From Butyrivibrio sp. (lineage in GTDB: Bacteria > Bacillota > Clostridia > Lachnospirales > Lachnospiraceae), in the NCBI GenBank assembly GCA_023665525.1, contig JAMPDT010000007.1:1-42304 (forward strand): 42,304 bases of DNA, in the 5' to 3' direction. The notes beneath the pieces are model-generated. The model saw only the letters and a program-made list of their open reading frames with translations, had not been told where the DNA came from and did not search any database. Numbering within the stretch: position 1 is the first letter of the stretch; each line of letters opens with the position of its first letter. Both the position numbers and the translations under genes were made by a program. Shown here piece after piece: positions 32,524 through 40,698 of this stretch.

Positions 32524-33915
32524 ATGAAAATCAAAAAGTTTTTGGCGCTGCTGCTTGCGGGAATAATGGCACTTGGCTGTTTCGCGGTTTCAGCGGCGGC
32601 AGACGAGGGCGACAGCTTTGATTTGTTTATCGCTTTCGGCGGAGATCCTGCGGACAGCACCGACTGGGCTTACCAGTATTACGGTGAGGGCGGAGAAAAC
32701 AAGGGCGATGTGGTTGCCGCAAACGAGAAGATTGCGGTCGGAGAAACCAAGACCGTATCCCTTACGCTTCCCGCCGAGGCAGCTACCACATATTTTATAG
32801 CTCCCTGCCTTATAGCAGGAGCGGACTATAAGCAGATGGATTTTGACGTTAAGGTTACCATTGACGGAAATGACGTTACAAGCCAGCTTGACTTTGAGGT
32901 AGACGCAGGAGAGGACAGCAGGAAATGGTGGTACGAGGACACGGGCAATTTCAAGGGCGACTGCATTCGTCTTGCGGGCGGCTTCAATACCTATGCGCCT
33001 GCCAGAAGCTATCTGAAGGAAATGCCCGCATTCACCAAGATTGAGTATACCGTAACCCTTAATTCCATCTCAACGGAAGAACCCGAAGCACCGACCGGCG
33101 AGGACGAGAGCGGAGAAGACGAGCCCGCAGCGGCTTTCGATCCTTCCTCCGATGAATATATTGCTCAGATGTATGTTCAGGTTGACGGCTCATGGGTATT
33201 CAGAAATCAGTGGGCAGAGGAAAACTACGGCGGTATTACCGATTATCAGTATGCAGATCAGCTTTCGGATGTCCAGGATACGGCGAACCCCGTGCCTCAT
33301 GACGGCACGTTTACCGATGTTGTGCTTAAAGGAAACGGTACATATACGCTTTCGCTCGAAAATCCGGATTTTACCAACGGAAGCGGAACCGAGGGAACGA
33401 AGTTCAATCTTATCGGAATATCGACCAATATGCCCGCATCTGCCGCAGATGTGATCAAGGTTACCGATATGACGATTCAGGTCAACGATTCGGCAATGCT
33501 TAAATATACATATCCTGAGGCATATCTTGATGAAGAGGGCTTGAAGAACACGGGATATTTAAACGTTCTCGGAGCAAACAGCTATAATAGTGACGCCGAG
33601 ATGGCAGACTGCAAGGCTATATTCTGTGACGCTGCCAACTGGCCCGGACAGGTATCCAAGATAACGATAACTTTTACTATCAGCGGCTTTGACCATGACG
33701 CACCCGCAGGCGGCGGAGATGAGACGGATGCGGCAAACGGCGAGACCAAGGCTGACGACGGAGCAACGAAGGCTGACTCAAGCAGCAGCGATAAGAAGGA
33801 CGATTCCAAGGGCGGACTTCCCACGGGGGCAATCATCGGAATTATCGCGGGCGTTGTGCTTGTAGTGGTTGTAGTAGTGGTTGTAGTAACCTCCAAGAAG
33901 AAAAAGAGCAATTAA
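32524..33915 (+). CDS. Membrane-anchored surface protein, paralog A
   Basis: 463 residues from ATG 32524, ten bases after AAAAGGAGG; the longer frame from 32395 includes the promoter region. A signal peptide ends near residue 26 (FAVSAAADE). An N-terminal beta-rich domain (about 27-180) is followed by an acidic linker. A second beta-rich domain (about 205-400: SSDEYIAQMYVQVDGSWVFR, VIKVTDMTIQVND, WPGQVSKITITF) comes next, then a Gly/Asp/Lys linker and a C-terminal membrane helix (GAIIGIIAGVVLVVVVV) ending in a lysine cluster. The paralog lies at 39166. The family is not recognised; carbohydrate capture for the adjacent importer is inferred. Confidence 0.85.
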   Translation: MKIKKFLALLLAGIMALGCFAVSAAADEGDSFDLFIAFGGDPADSTDWAYQYYGEGGENKGDVVAANEKIAVGETKTVSLTLPAEAATTYFIAPCLIAGADYKQMDFDVKVTIDGNDVTSQLDFEVDAGEDSRKWWYEDTGNFKGDCIRLAGGFNTYAPARSYLKEMPAFTKIEYTVTLNSISTEEPEAPTGEDESGEDEPAAAFDPSSDEYIAQMYVQVDGSWVFRNQWAEENYGGITDYQYADQLSDVQDTANPVPHDGTFTDVVLKGNGTYTLSLENPDFTNGSGTEGTKFNLIGISTNMPASAADVIKVTDMTIQVNDSAMLKYTYPEAYLDEEGLKNTGYLNVLGANSYNSDAEMADCKAIFCDAANWPGQVSKITITFTISGFDHDAPAGGGDETDAANGETKADDGATKADSSSSDKKDDSKGGLPTGAIIGIIAGVVLVVVVVVVVVTSKKKKSN

Positions 33916-33946
33916 TTCTGTTTGTTAAAGATTTGTTGCAGAGCAG

Positions 33947-33978
33947 AGAGGACGAGCAAATGCCTCGTCCTCTTTTTT
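33947..33978 (+). terminator. Terminator after surface protein A
   Basis: AGAGGACGAG (33947-33956) pairs with CTCGTCCTCT (33964-33973), followed by six T residues. Confidence 0.9.
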
Positions 33979-33987
33979 ATGCACTGA

Positions 33988-34036
33988 GGCGGATTGGAAT
34001 ATGTCGCTAATGCGACCCGCCTGCGGCGGAACCGCC
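33988..34036. repeat. Nested GC-rich inverted repeats before the importer operon
   Basis: GGCGG (33988-33992) and CCGCC (34017-34021) enclose GTCGC-TAAT-GCGAC (34003-34016). Immediately after comes GGCGG-AA-CCGCC (34025-34036). They lie between the terminator and the permease gene in otherwise A/T-rich sequence. They may be an interspersed palindrome or a regulatory RNA fold; copies elsewhere in the genome would distinguish these. The rest of 34037-34176 is A/T-rich leader with no clear promoter. Confidence 0.4.
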
Positions 34037-34176
34037 CGTTTCACAAAAATAAAATAATTACTGTATTTTGTATAAATAATTTATTGTAGCCCGCAAAGCG
34101 GCGATAATTTATAATAATACATAATGCAGTTCTTATAAATTTTACGCAGTAAAAATAAAATGAATGGAGGTAAAGG

Positions 34177-35607
34177 ATGAATAAAGTAGAATCCAAAACA
34201 GCCGTAACCGACAAACTGTACTGGGTTGTCAGGACGGCAGTGTTGGCGGCGGTAGTGCTTATTTTCCTGCCGGCGATCAATCCCGCGAGGATCACGGCAT
34301 TGATTAACAAGAATATGTCGCTGTTCACATCTGCGGTTTCGATTGACGGACTTACGCAGGATGTCGGCATAAAAATCAGGACTACGACATATACGCCGTT
34401 CTATTTGGTACAGACGGCGTCGATATGTATGCTGGTCGGAATTATAGTTATGGCTGTCGGCGCAAGTATGTCGCTCGGTAATCTTAAGCTTAAGAAGAGG
34501 GGCAATATCGCGTCGCTGGTCGGAGCCCTTGTCACGGGCGGCAGCTTTGCCGTTTTTATGGTGGCAAGCAATATGTTTTCGGATAAGCTTGCGGGAGGAG
34601 ACGCGGCGGATCTTCCGTTTATTCCCGCCGGTATGTACGTCTATTTGGGGATTGCAGCCGCAGTGCTTGTCTTTACGCTGATTGCGATGCTTATGCTTCC
34701 CAAGCTGAACGGGGACGAGAAATGCGAGATGCCCACAAAGTACACTCTGTTTCTCATAATGCTTCCTTTTCTTGTGCTTGTATTCGCGTTTTCGTATCTG
34801 CCTCTTTGGGGCTGGAGATACTCCTTCTTCGATTACAAGCCGGGACAGGAGCTGAGCATGGACAACTGGGTCGGCTTTAAGTGGTTCACGAGGCTTTTAT
34901 CGGATCCCGCGACGCGAAAGGACGTTATGAACGTTCTGCGCAACACCCTTGTAATGAGCGGCTTGGGTATAGCTACGAGCTGGGTGCCCATGGCGTTTGC
35001 GATTCTCCTTAACGAAATCAAGACAAAGTGGTTCAGAAAGGGAGTGCAGGTAATCACCACGATTCCCAACTTTGTAAGCTGGGTGCTTGTATTTGCTCTT
35101 GCTTTCGCTATTTTCTCGGGTGACGGCTTTATCAACACGGTTTTGGGTACTCATGTGGACTTCCTCGGAAACGCCAAGGGAACATGGTTCAAGATGTTGG
35201 CGTGGGGTATGTGGAAGTCGGTAGGCTGGAGCGCGATTATCTATGTTGCGGGTATTTCGGGTATCGACCCTCAGCTTTATGAGGCGGCTACCGTTGACGG
35301 CGCGGGGCGCGGTCAGAAAATGTGGCATATTACGGTTCCCGGACTTATACCTACATATATGGTGCTTTTGCTTATGTCAATAGGTAACATTCTTTCAAAC
35401 GGTATGGATCAGTATCTCGTATTCTCGAATTCGCATAACATATCGCTTATCCAGGTTCTCGACCTGTATGTTTACAATCTGGGACTTGAAGGCGGAGCGA
35501 TTTCACTGTCCACCGTCGTAAGTATGACCAAGTCGATTATCAGCGTTATCCTGCTGTTCACGGCGAACGGCATTTCCAAGCTGATACGCGGCGAGAGTAT
35601 AATGTAG
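34177..35607 (+). CDS. Sugar ABC importer permease with N-terminal membrane extension
   Basis: 476 residues, against about 300 for LplB/UgpA-type permeases. The first about 185 residues form an extra membrane region of four helices (VVRTAVLAAVVLIFLPAI; TASICMLVGIIVMAVGASM; LVGALVTGGSFAVFMVASN; VYLGIAAAVLVFTLIAMLML). The normal permease core follows (YTLFLIMLPFLVLVFAFSYL), with the ATPase-contact EAA loop EAATVDGAGRGQKMWHITVPG. GGAGG is six bases upstream. It is in an operon with the second permease and the binding protein. No ATPase gene is present, so a shared MsmK-type ATPase elsewhere is expected. Confidence 0.9.
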   Translation: MNKVESKTAVTDKLYWVVRTAVLAAVVLIFLPAINPARITALINKNMSLFTSAVSIDGLTQDVGIKIRTTTYTPFYLVQTASICMLVGIIVMAVGASMSLGNLKLKKRGNIASLVGALVTGGSFAVFMVASNMFSDKLAGGDAADLPFIPAGMYVYLGIAAAVLVFTLIAMLMLPKLNGDEKCEMPTKYTLFLIMLPFLVLVFAFSYLPLWGWRYSFFDYKPGQELSMDNWVGFKWFTRLLSDPATRKDVMNVLRNTLVMSGLGIATSWVPMAFAILLNEIKTKWFRKGVQVITTIPNFVSWVLVFALAFAIFSGDGFINTVLGTHVDFLGNAKGTWFKMLAWGMWKSVGWSAIIYVAGISGIDPQLYEAATVDGAGRGQKMWHITVPGLIPTYMVLLLMSIGNILSNGMDQYLVFSNSHNISLIQVLDLYVYNLGLEGGAISLSTVVSMTKSIISVILLFTANGISKLIRGESIM

Positions 35608-35618
35608 GAGGTGACGGT

Positions 35619-36593
35619 ATGGCTAAAATGTCGGAAAAAATGAAGCAGGAGCTTAAGGCAGAGAAAGAGTACAACAAGAAGCATAAAAGAATGTACCGTC
35701 TTACCTTTAAGGACATAATTTTTAACATTATCAACTACGCGCTTTTTGCGGTGTTTATGATTATATGTCTGTTCCCGTTTTATTATATTTTCATAAACTC
35801 AATATCGTCGCCCGCCGAGGTTACGAAGGGAGCGGTTACTTTCTTCCCCAAGGGCTTTTCGCTTCAGACCTACAAGGCGATATTGCAGGTGCAGGATATA
35901 GGACGTTCGTTCTTGGTGACAATCAGCAAGACGGTTCTGTCAACGGCGCTGATGGTTCTTGCGTCGGCTCTTATCGGTTATCTTGTCACCAAAAAAGAAA
36001 TGTGGCACAGAAAGCTGTGGTACAGGTTCCTTGTAATAACAATGTATTTTAATGCGGGTATCATACCTTGGTTTATGAATATGCAGATGCTGGGACTGAC
36101 CAACAACTATATGGCATATATCATTCCCGCCGTGGTTGCGCCCTACAATATAATACTTGTCAAGACCTACATAGAGTCTATACCCGCGGAGCTGGAGGAG
36201 AGCGCGTTTATAGACGGCGCGGGATATATGACGATTTTCCGCAAGATTATCTGGCCCTTGTGCAAGCCGATTCTTGCGACAATCACGATTTTCGGCGCGG
36301 TCGGAAGCTGGAACTCCTTTACGGATTCCCTTATGCTCATGGGCTCCGCACCTCAGTACCAGACGCTTCAGCATAAGCTGTACAACTACCTTAATTCATC
36401 AAGCGACTTGAAGATGCTTATACAGGGCAACGTGTCCAGCGAGGCGATAAAGAACGCGATGAACAACGCGGATTTCGCTAACGTAATCAAGTACACGGTA
36501 TCAATGGTTTCCATTATTCCGATACTGATCGTATATCCCTTCATGCAGAGATATTTTGAGGAGGGAATTATGCTCGGCGCGGTTAAGGGCTGA
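35619..36593 (+). CDS. Sugar ABC importer permease, second subunit
   Basis: 324 residues, YtcP/UgpE-type. Six helices are expected, starting with IINYALFAVFMIICLFPFYYIFI, then the periplasmic-side SPAEVTKGAVTFFPKGFSLQTY text typical of the family and the EAA loop ESAFIDGAGYMTIFRKIIWPLCKPIL. AGGAGGTGA precedes the ATG and only 11 bases separate it from the first permease, so the two form the heterodimeric channel. The 75 bases after it contain only the ribosome site of the next gene. Confidence 0.93.
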   Translation: MAKMSEKMKQELKAEKEYNKKHKRMYRLTFKDIIFNIINYALFAVFMIICLFPFYYIFINSISSPAEVTKGAVTFFPKGFSLQTYKAILQVQDIGRSFLVTISKTVLSTALMVLASALIGYLVTKKEMWHRKLWYRFLVITMYFNAGIIPWFMNMQMLGLTNNYMAYIIPAVVAPYNIILVKTYIESIPAELEESAFIDGAGYMTIFRKIIWPLCKPILATITIFGAVGSWNSFTDSLMLMGSAPQYQTLQHKLYNYLNSSSDLKMLIQGNVSSEAIKNAMNNADFANVIKYTVSMVSIIPILIVYPFMQRYFEEGIMLGAVKG

Positions 36594-36668
36594 TTTAAAT
36601 TACGATATGCAAACCGTATCCATTGGCGGGGGCGGTTCATATAAAAAATAAAAAGGAGGAGAAAATTA

Positions 36669-38417
36669 ATGAAGATAATGAAACGAGTTATCGTTGCATT
36701 ACTTGTTGCCGTAATGGCGGCATCCGCATTTTCCGCCTGCGGCAAAGATACCGGAAGCGGCACGGTTACGCTCACTGTATTTTCACAAAGAGCCAACGAC
36801 GAAGGAATTCAGGGCGGCTGGATGGGCGCTATTCTGAAGGATAAGTTTAACGTCGAGCTTAACATCGTAAAGGAGAGCGGAAACACCCTTACGACAAGAA
36901 TGGAAGCGGGTGACCTCGGAGATCTTGTTATCTGGGGCGCGGACGGCGAGGATTACAAGGCTGCCGTAGACGCAGGACTGCTTCTTGACTGGGAGTATGA
37001 AGATCTTCTTAAGGAGCACGGAACATATATGTATGAGCATATGCAGTCGGCTCTTGAGAAGAACAGACGTATTTCCGGCGATGGCAAGATTCACGGAATC
37101 GGACAGGGAATTGCTGCCGAGGACGAGAGCGGAAGAGAGCAGCATCAGGAGTTTATGTACGCTTGGGAACTTCGCTATGATTATTATGTAGAGCTTGGCT
37201 GTCCCGAGGTAAAGGATCTTGACGACCTCTTTGACGTATTCGTAAAGATGAAGGAGAATCATCCTACCGACGATGAGGGCAAGGAAACCTACGCTATAAC
37301 GATTTGGCCCGACTGGGACGGCAACATGGTAATGTACCCGAAGTCGCTTGCGTCGGCTTATTACGGAATAGACGAGTTCGCGCTTGGCTTTTATGATTTC
37401 ACTACCAACGAGTTTATCGATCCCCTGAGGATTAACGAGGACGGAAGCTACGGTCCTTACCTTGAAATGATTCAGTATTTCAACAGGCTTTACAGGGCAG
37501 GACTTCTCGATCCCGACTCGGATATTCAGAAGAATGAGCAGGCAAACGCCAAGATTAAATCGGGACGTTCGTTCTGGTCGATCTTCAACTATGCGGGAAG
37601 CGCACAGTTCAATTCCGTAGAGAATCTTGCGAACGGAAAGGGTATGTATACCGTTATTCCCGAGGAGGCAACCCCCGTAGTATACGGACTCAGTCCTCTC
37701 GGCGGAAGCTCACTTTGGACAATCGGTTCCAAGACCAAGCAGCCCGAGCTTTGTATGCAGATAATCAACTGGTTCGCGACCCCTCAGGGCAACCTTGAGC
37801 AGCAGTACGGACCTAAGGGACTTTGCTGGGATTATGACGAGAACGGCAAGACCTATCTCACCGAGCTCGGAAAGCTTACCGCAACCGACAATAACACCGA
37901 GATGACCTCGGATAACCCCGATTATCAGATTTACTGCGGCGACACCTTCCGTAACGGAATGCAGAAGATTAATAACATCGTATGGTCGCTTGACGCAATA
38001 AATCCCGAGAGCGGAGAGACCTTCAACAAGAAGGGCTGGGCGAGCGAGCAGGTTCCGCCCGCGGAAGGAAGCATAGAGGCTATATGGAGAGAGAACAACA
38101 ACGCCGAAAGCATGGATAAGTATCTTGACGCAAGAGGCAAGTTCATAATCTCGCAGAAGTACAGCTATGCCGAGGGCAAAAAGGACGCAGACCTTAAGCT
38201 TGTTTGGGAGCAGGTTACAAAGTCCATAACCACTTGGTCGTGGAGAGCAATCGAGGCGGATACCGAGGAGGAATTTGAGAACGCTGTCAACGAGATGCTT
38301 AAGGAAGCTAAATCCTATAACAACGGAGAAGGCTACAACCAGTGCGTTGAGTGGTCAGAAAATGAGGCCAAGATTCTCACCGATATTATCAAAGAGGCAC
38401 AGTCTGCTCAGAAGTAA
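36669..38417 (+). CDS. Extracellular solute-binding lipoprotein of the sugar importer
   Basis: 582 residues. A lipobox at ASAFSAC (Cys about residue 24) anchors it to the outer face. The length and text (VTLTVFSQRANDEGIQGGWMG, then NTLTTRMEAGDLGDLVIW) fit the large LplA-like binding proteins that accompany YtcP-type permeases and often bind complex oligosaccharides. AGGAGGAGA is the ribosome site. The substrate is not deducible; a xyloglucan- or mannan-derived oligosaccharide is suggested by the GH31, GH5 and GH113 genes nearby. Confidence 0.92.
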   Translation: MKIMKRVIVALLVAVMAASAFSACGKDTGSGTVTLTVFSQRANDEGIQGGWMGAILKDKFNVELNIVKESGNTLTTRMEAGDLGDLVIWGADGEDYKAAVDAGLLLDWEYEDLLKEHGTYMYEHMQSALEKNRRISGDGKIHGIGQGIAAEDESGREQHQEFMYAWELRYDYYVELGCPEVKDLDDLFDVFVKMKENHPTDDEGKETYAITIWPDWDGNMVMYPKSLASAYYGIDEFALGFYDFTTNEFIDPLRINEDGSYGPYLEMIQYFNRLYRAGLLDPDSDIQKNEQANAKIKSGRSFWSIFNYAGSAQFNSVENLANGKGMYTVIPEEATPVVYGLSPLGGSSLWTIGSKTKQPELCMQIINWFATPQGNLEQQYGPKGLCWDYDENGKTYLTELGKLTATDNNTEMTSDNPDYQIYCGDTFRNGMQKINNIVWSLDAINPESGETFNKKGWASEQVPPAEGSIEAIWRENNNAESMDKYLDARGKFIISQKYSYAEGKKDADLKLVWEQVTKSITTWSWRAIEADTEEEFENAVNEMLKEAKSYNNGEGYNQCVEWSENEAKILTDIIKEAQSAQK

Positions 38418-38438
38418 TATCTAATTGTAATCATATAC

Positions 38439-38465
38439 GGGCTGTCCGAGTATGGGCAGCCCTTT
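38439..38465 (+). terminator. Weak hairpin between binding protein and DUF624 genes
   Basis: GGGCTG (38439-38444) pairs with CAGCCC (38457-38462), followed by TTTAT. Partial termination here would keep expression of the binding protein above that of the DUF624 gene. Confidence 0.5.
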
Positions 38466-38495
38466 ATGTGTAAAAGGAAGTTTGAGGAGCAAGCA

Positions 38496-39155
38496 ATGAA
38501 GTTTTTCAGTACCGAGGGCGCGCTGTATAAATTTATATCCCGATTTTGGGATATGGTTAAATTGAATTTCATATGGCTCGTTTGCTCTCTGCCCGTTATT
38601 ACGGTGGGAGTTTCCACGATTGCGGCGTACACCGTTACGCTCAGAATGATTGAGGAGCATGAGGGGTATGTCGTTAGTAATTTTTTTAAGGCGTTCAAGG
38701 AGAATTTTAAGCAGGGTATGGCGATAGGTCCGATAACCGTTCTCTTTGCCGCGGTATTGTATATCGATTTCACCCTCGCAGGACGGCACACGGGCTTTGC
38801 CGTGCTGGGCGTATTCTCGGCGTTTTTGTTCGTGATTGCGCTCATATACGCTTACCCGCTTCTTGCAAGGTATGAAAATAAGCTCTTTCAGACAATCAAA
38901 AATTCTATGCGTATTGCGCTGAGATATTTCGGAAGAACGGTCTTTTTGGCAGTGCTGCTCGTTGCGGAGGCAATGGTTTTCAGAATAACCAATATCACGC
39001 TCATAATAGGGCTGCTTATAGGTCCGGCGTGTATGATGCTCACGGTCAGCGGCTTCGCGATGATGTTTTTCAAGGAGATTGAAAAAGAGGGCGGAGTTAT
39101 GCAAAAAAAGGACGCCGACGACGATCGCGGCGGCGATACGGAATCAAATGTTTAG
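38496..39155 (+). CDS. DUF624 (YesL-like) membrane protein
   Basis: 219 residues from ATG 38496, six bases after GAGGAG. It has five to six membrane helices, beginning with FWDMVKLNFIWLVCSLPVITVG, the hallmark DUF624 segment. The family accompanies YesM/YesN and YtcP-type sugar importers across Firmicutes; its biochemical role is unknown. The C-terminal 20 residues are charged (KKDADDDRGGDTESNV) and would be cytoplasmic. The stop is ten bases before the next start. Confidence 0.9.
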   Translation: MKFFSTEGALYKFISRFWDMVKLNFIWLVCSLPVITVGVSTIAAYTVTLRMIEEHEGYVVSNFFKAFKENFKQGMAIGPITVLFAAVLYIDFTLAGRHTGFAVLGVFSAFLFVIALIYAYPLLARYENKLFQTIKNSMRIALRYFGRTVFLAVLLVAEAMVFRITNITLIIGLLIGPACMMLTVSGFAMMFFKEIEKEGGVMQKKDADDDRGGDTESNV

Positions 39156-39165
39156 GAGGAATGAG

Positions 39166-40611
39166 ATGAGATTTACAAGTAAGCTGCGCAAGGTATGCGC
39201 CGCCGCAATGAGCGGACTTCTTGCGCTTGGACTTGCGTTTTCAATGGGAAAGGCTCCCGTCAAGGCGGAGGACGAGCTTAATATGCCGCTCGCGCTTAAT
39301 ATTTTTGCGTTCGGCGGCAGCAGCAGCGCCGAGAAGGGACAGCCCGTAACGGTTACGGGAGAGGGACAGTACGAGGTAAGCTTCGATATGGCGACCGACC
39401 TTTCCGAGGAAGGAAAGGCTACGGGAGCGACCGGGATTAAGGATTTCGGCGCGATTTATATTTTGGACGAAAGCTCGCTTACCACGGGAGAATCGCCCGT
39501 CTCCTCGTGTATGATTAAGTATGACGCGGTTATTGTTGACGGAACGGAGCTTACCGTTACGCAGACCGAGCCCAAGGAGGCGGTTAAGTCAAACGGTATT
39601 TTTGATACAAACGATCCTCTGAACGCATGGGACGGCAGCGTTGTTGAGGAGGTTACCACCGACCTGAACGCGTTTACCGTGAATTTTACAACTGTTGAGA
39701 ATCCTCAGAAAATAACGGTTAGGTTCACGCTTTCGGACATCGTTATGGCTGAGGGCGGCGGAGAGGAAAAGACCGACGCGCCCGAAACGACAGGGGCGAC
39801 AGAGGAAACAAAGGCAGAGGGGGGTGACGCGGCTCCTGCTGAATTTGACGCTTCGTCCGACGAGTACGTCGCTCAGATGTACGTTCAGGTCAACGGCTCA
39901 TGGGTATTCAGAAACGCATGGGGCGAGCCTAATTACGGCGCAGTCACAGGCTATAAATACGCCAATCAGCTTTCGGACGTTCAGGACACGGCAAATCCTG
40001 TGCCCCATGACGGAGAATTTACCGATGTAGTCATTAAAGGAAACGGTACATACACGGTTTCGCTTGAAAATGCGGATTTTACCAACGGAGGCGGAACGGA
40101 GGGAACGCAATTTAACCTTATAGGTCTGTCCACAAATATTCCCGCGTCGGGAGCGGATACCGTCAAAATTACCGATATGACGATTCAGGTAAACGATTCG
40201 GCGATGCTGAAATATACCTATCCCGAGGCAAGCTATGACGAGTCAACAGCCAAATCCGAGGGCTATTTGACGTATCTCGGCGCGAATAGCTATAACAGCG
40301 ATATTTGTACGGACGCCAACGCCGTATTCTGCGACGCCTCGAACTGGCCCGGGCAGGTATCAAAGATAACGATAACCTTCACGGTTTCGGGCTTCGACCA
40401 TGACGCGCCCGCAGGCGGCGGAGAGGAAACGAAGGCGGAGGACGAGAACAAGCTTGACGACGGAGCAACGAAGGCGGACTCAAACAACAGCGATAAAAAG
40501 GACGATTCCAAGGGCGGACTTCCCACGGGAGCGATCATCGGAATTATCGCGGGCGTTGTGTGTGTAGTAGTTGCAGTAGTGGTTGTTGTTTTAAAGAAAA
40601 AGAAGAAATAA
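39166..40611 (+). CDS. Membrane-anchored surface protein, paralog B
   Basis: 481 residues from ATG 39166; TTTAGGAGG is nine bases upstream, and the frame upstream overlaps DUF624. A signal peptide ends near residue 35 (KAPVKAED). The N-terminal domain (about 36-205) differs from paralog A but repeats the same plan as the second domain: GEGQYEVSFDM matches GNGTYTVSLEN, and KITVRFTLSD matches KITITFTVSGFD. The second domain, the linker (DDGATKADSNNSDKKDDSKG) and the membrane helix (GAIIGIIAGVVCVVVAVVVVV) are nearly the same as paralog A. Surface display with ligand-binding beta domains is the best reading; the family is not named. Confidence 0.85.
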   Translation: MRFTSKLRKVCAAAMSGLLALGLAFSMGKAPVKAEDELNMPLALNIFAFGGSSSAEKGQPVTVTGEGQYEVSFDMATDLSEEGKATGATGIKDFGAIYILDESSLTTGESPVSSCMIKYDAVIVDGTELTVTQTEPKEAVKSNGIFDTNDPLNAWDGSVVEEVTTDLNAFTVNFTTVENPQKITVRFTLSDIVMAEGGGEEKTDAPETTGATEETKAEGGDAAPAEFDASSDEYVAQMYVQVNGSWVFRNAWGEPNYGAVTGYKYANQLSDVQDTANPVPHDGEFTDVVIKGNGTYTVSLENADFTNGGGTEGTQFNLIGLSTNIPASGADTVKITDMTIQVNDSAMLKYTYPEASYDESTAKSEGYLTYLGANSYNSDICTDANAVFCDASNWPGQVSKITITFTVSGFDHDAPAGGGEETKAEDENKLDDGATKADSNNSDKKDDSKGGLPTGAIIGIIAGVVCVVVAVVVVVLKKKKK

Positions 40612-40632
40612 TAAGACGCTGAGCCTTAACGT

Positions 40633-40670
40633 AAAGCGGACGTTTCCGAAATCGGAAGCGTCCGCTTTTT
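40633..40670 (+). terminator. Bidirectional terminator closing the importer operon
   Basis: AAAGCGGACG (40633-40642) pairs with CGTCCGCTTT (40659-40668), with inner TTCCGA/TCGGAA pairing, followed by T residues. It lies between convergent genes (paralog B and the response regulator) and has A residues on its 5' side to serve the other strand. Confidence 0.88.
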
Positions 40671-40698
40671 GCGTCCATCACGCTCACAATTACCGTTG

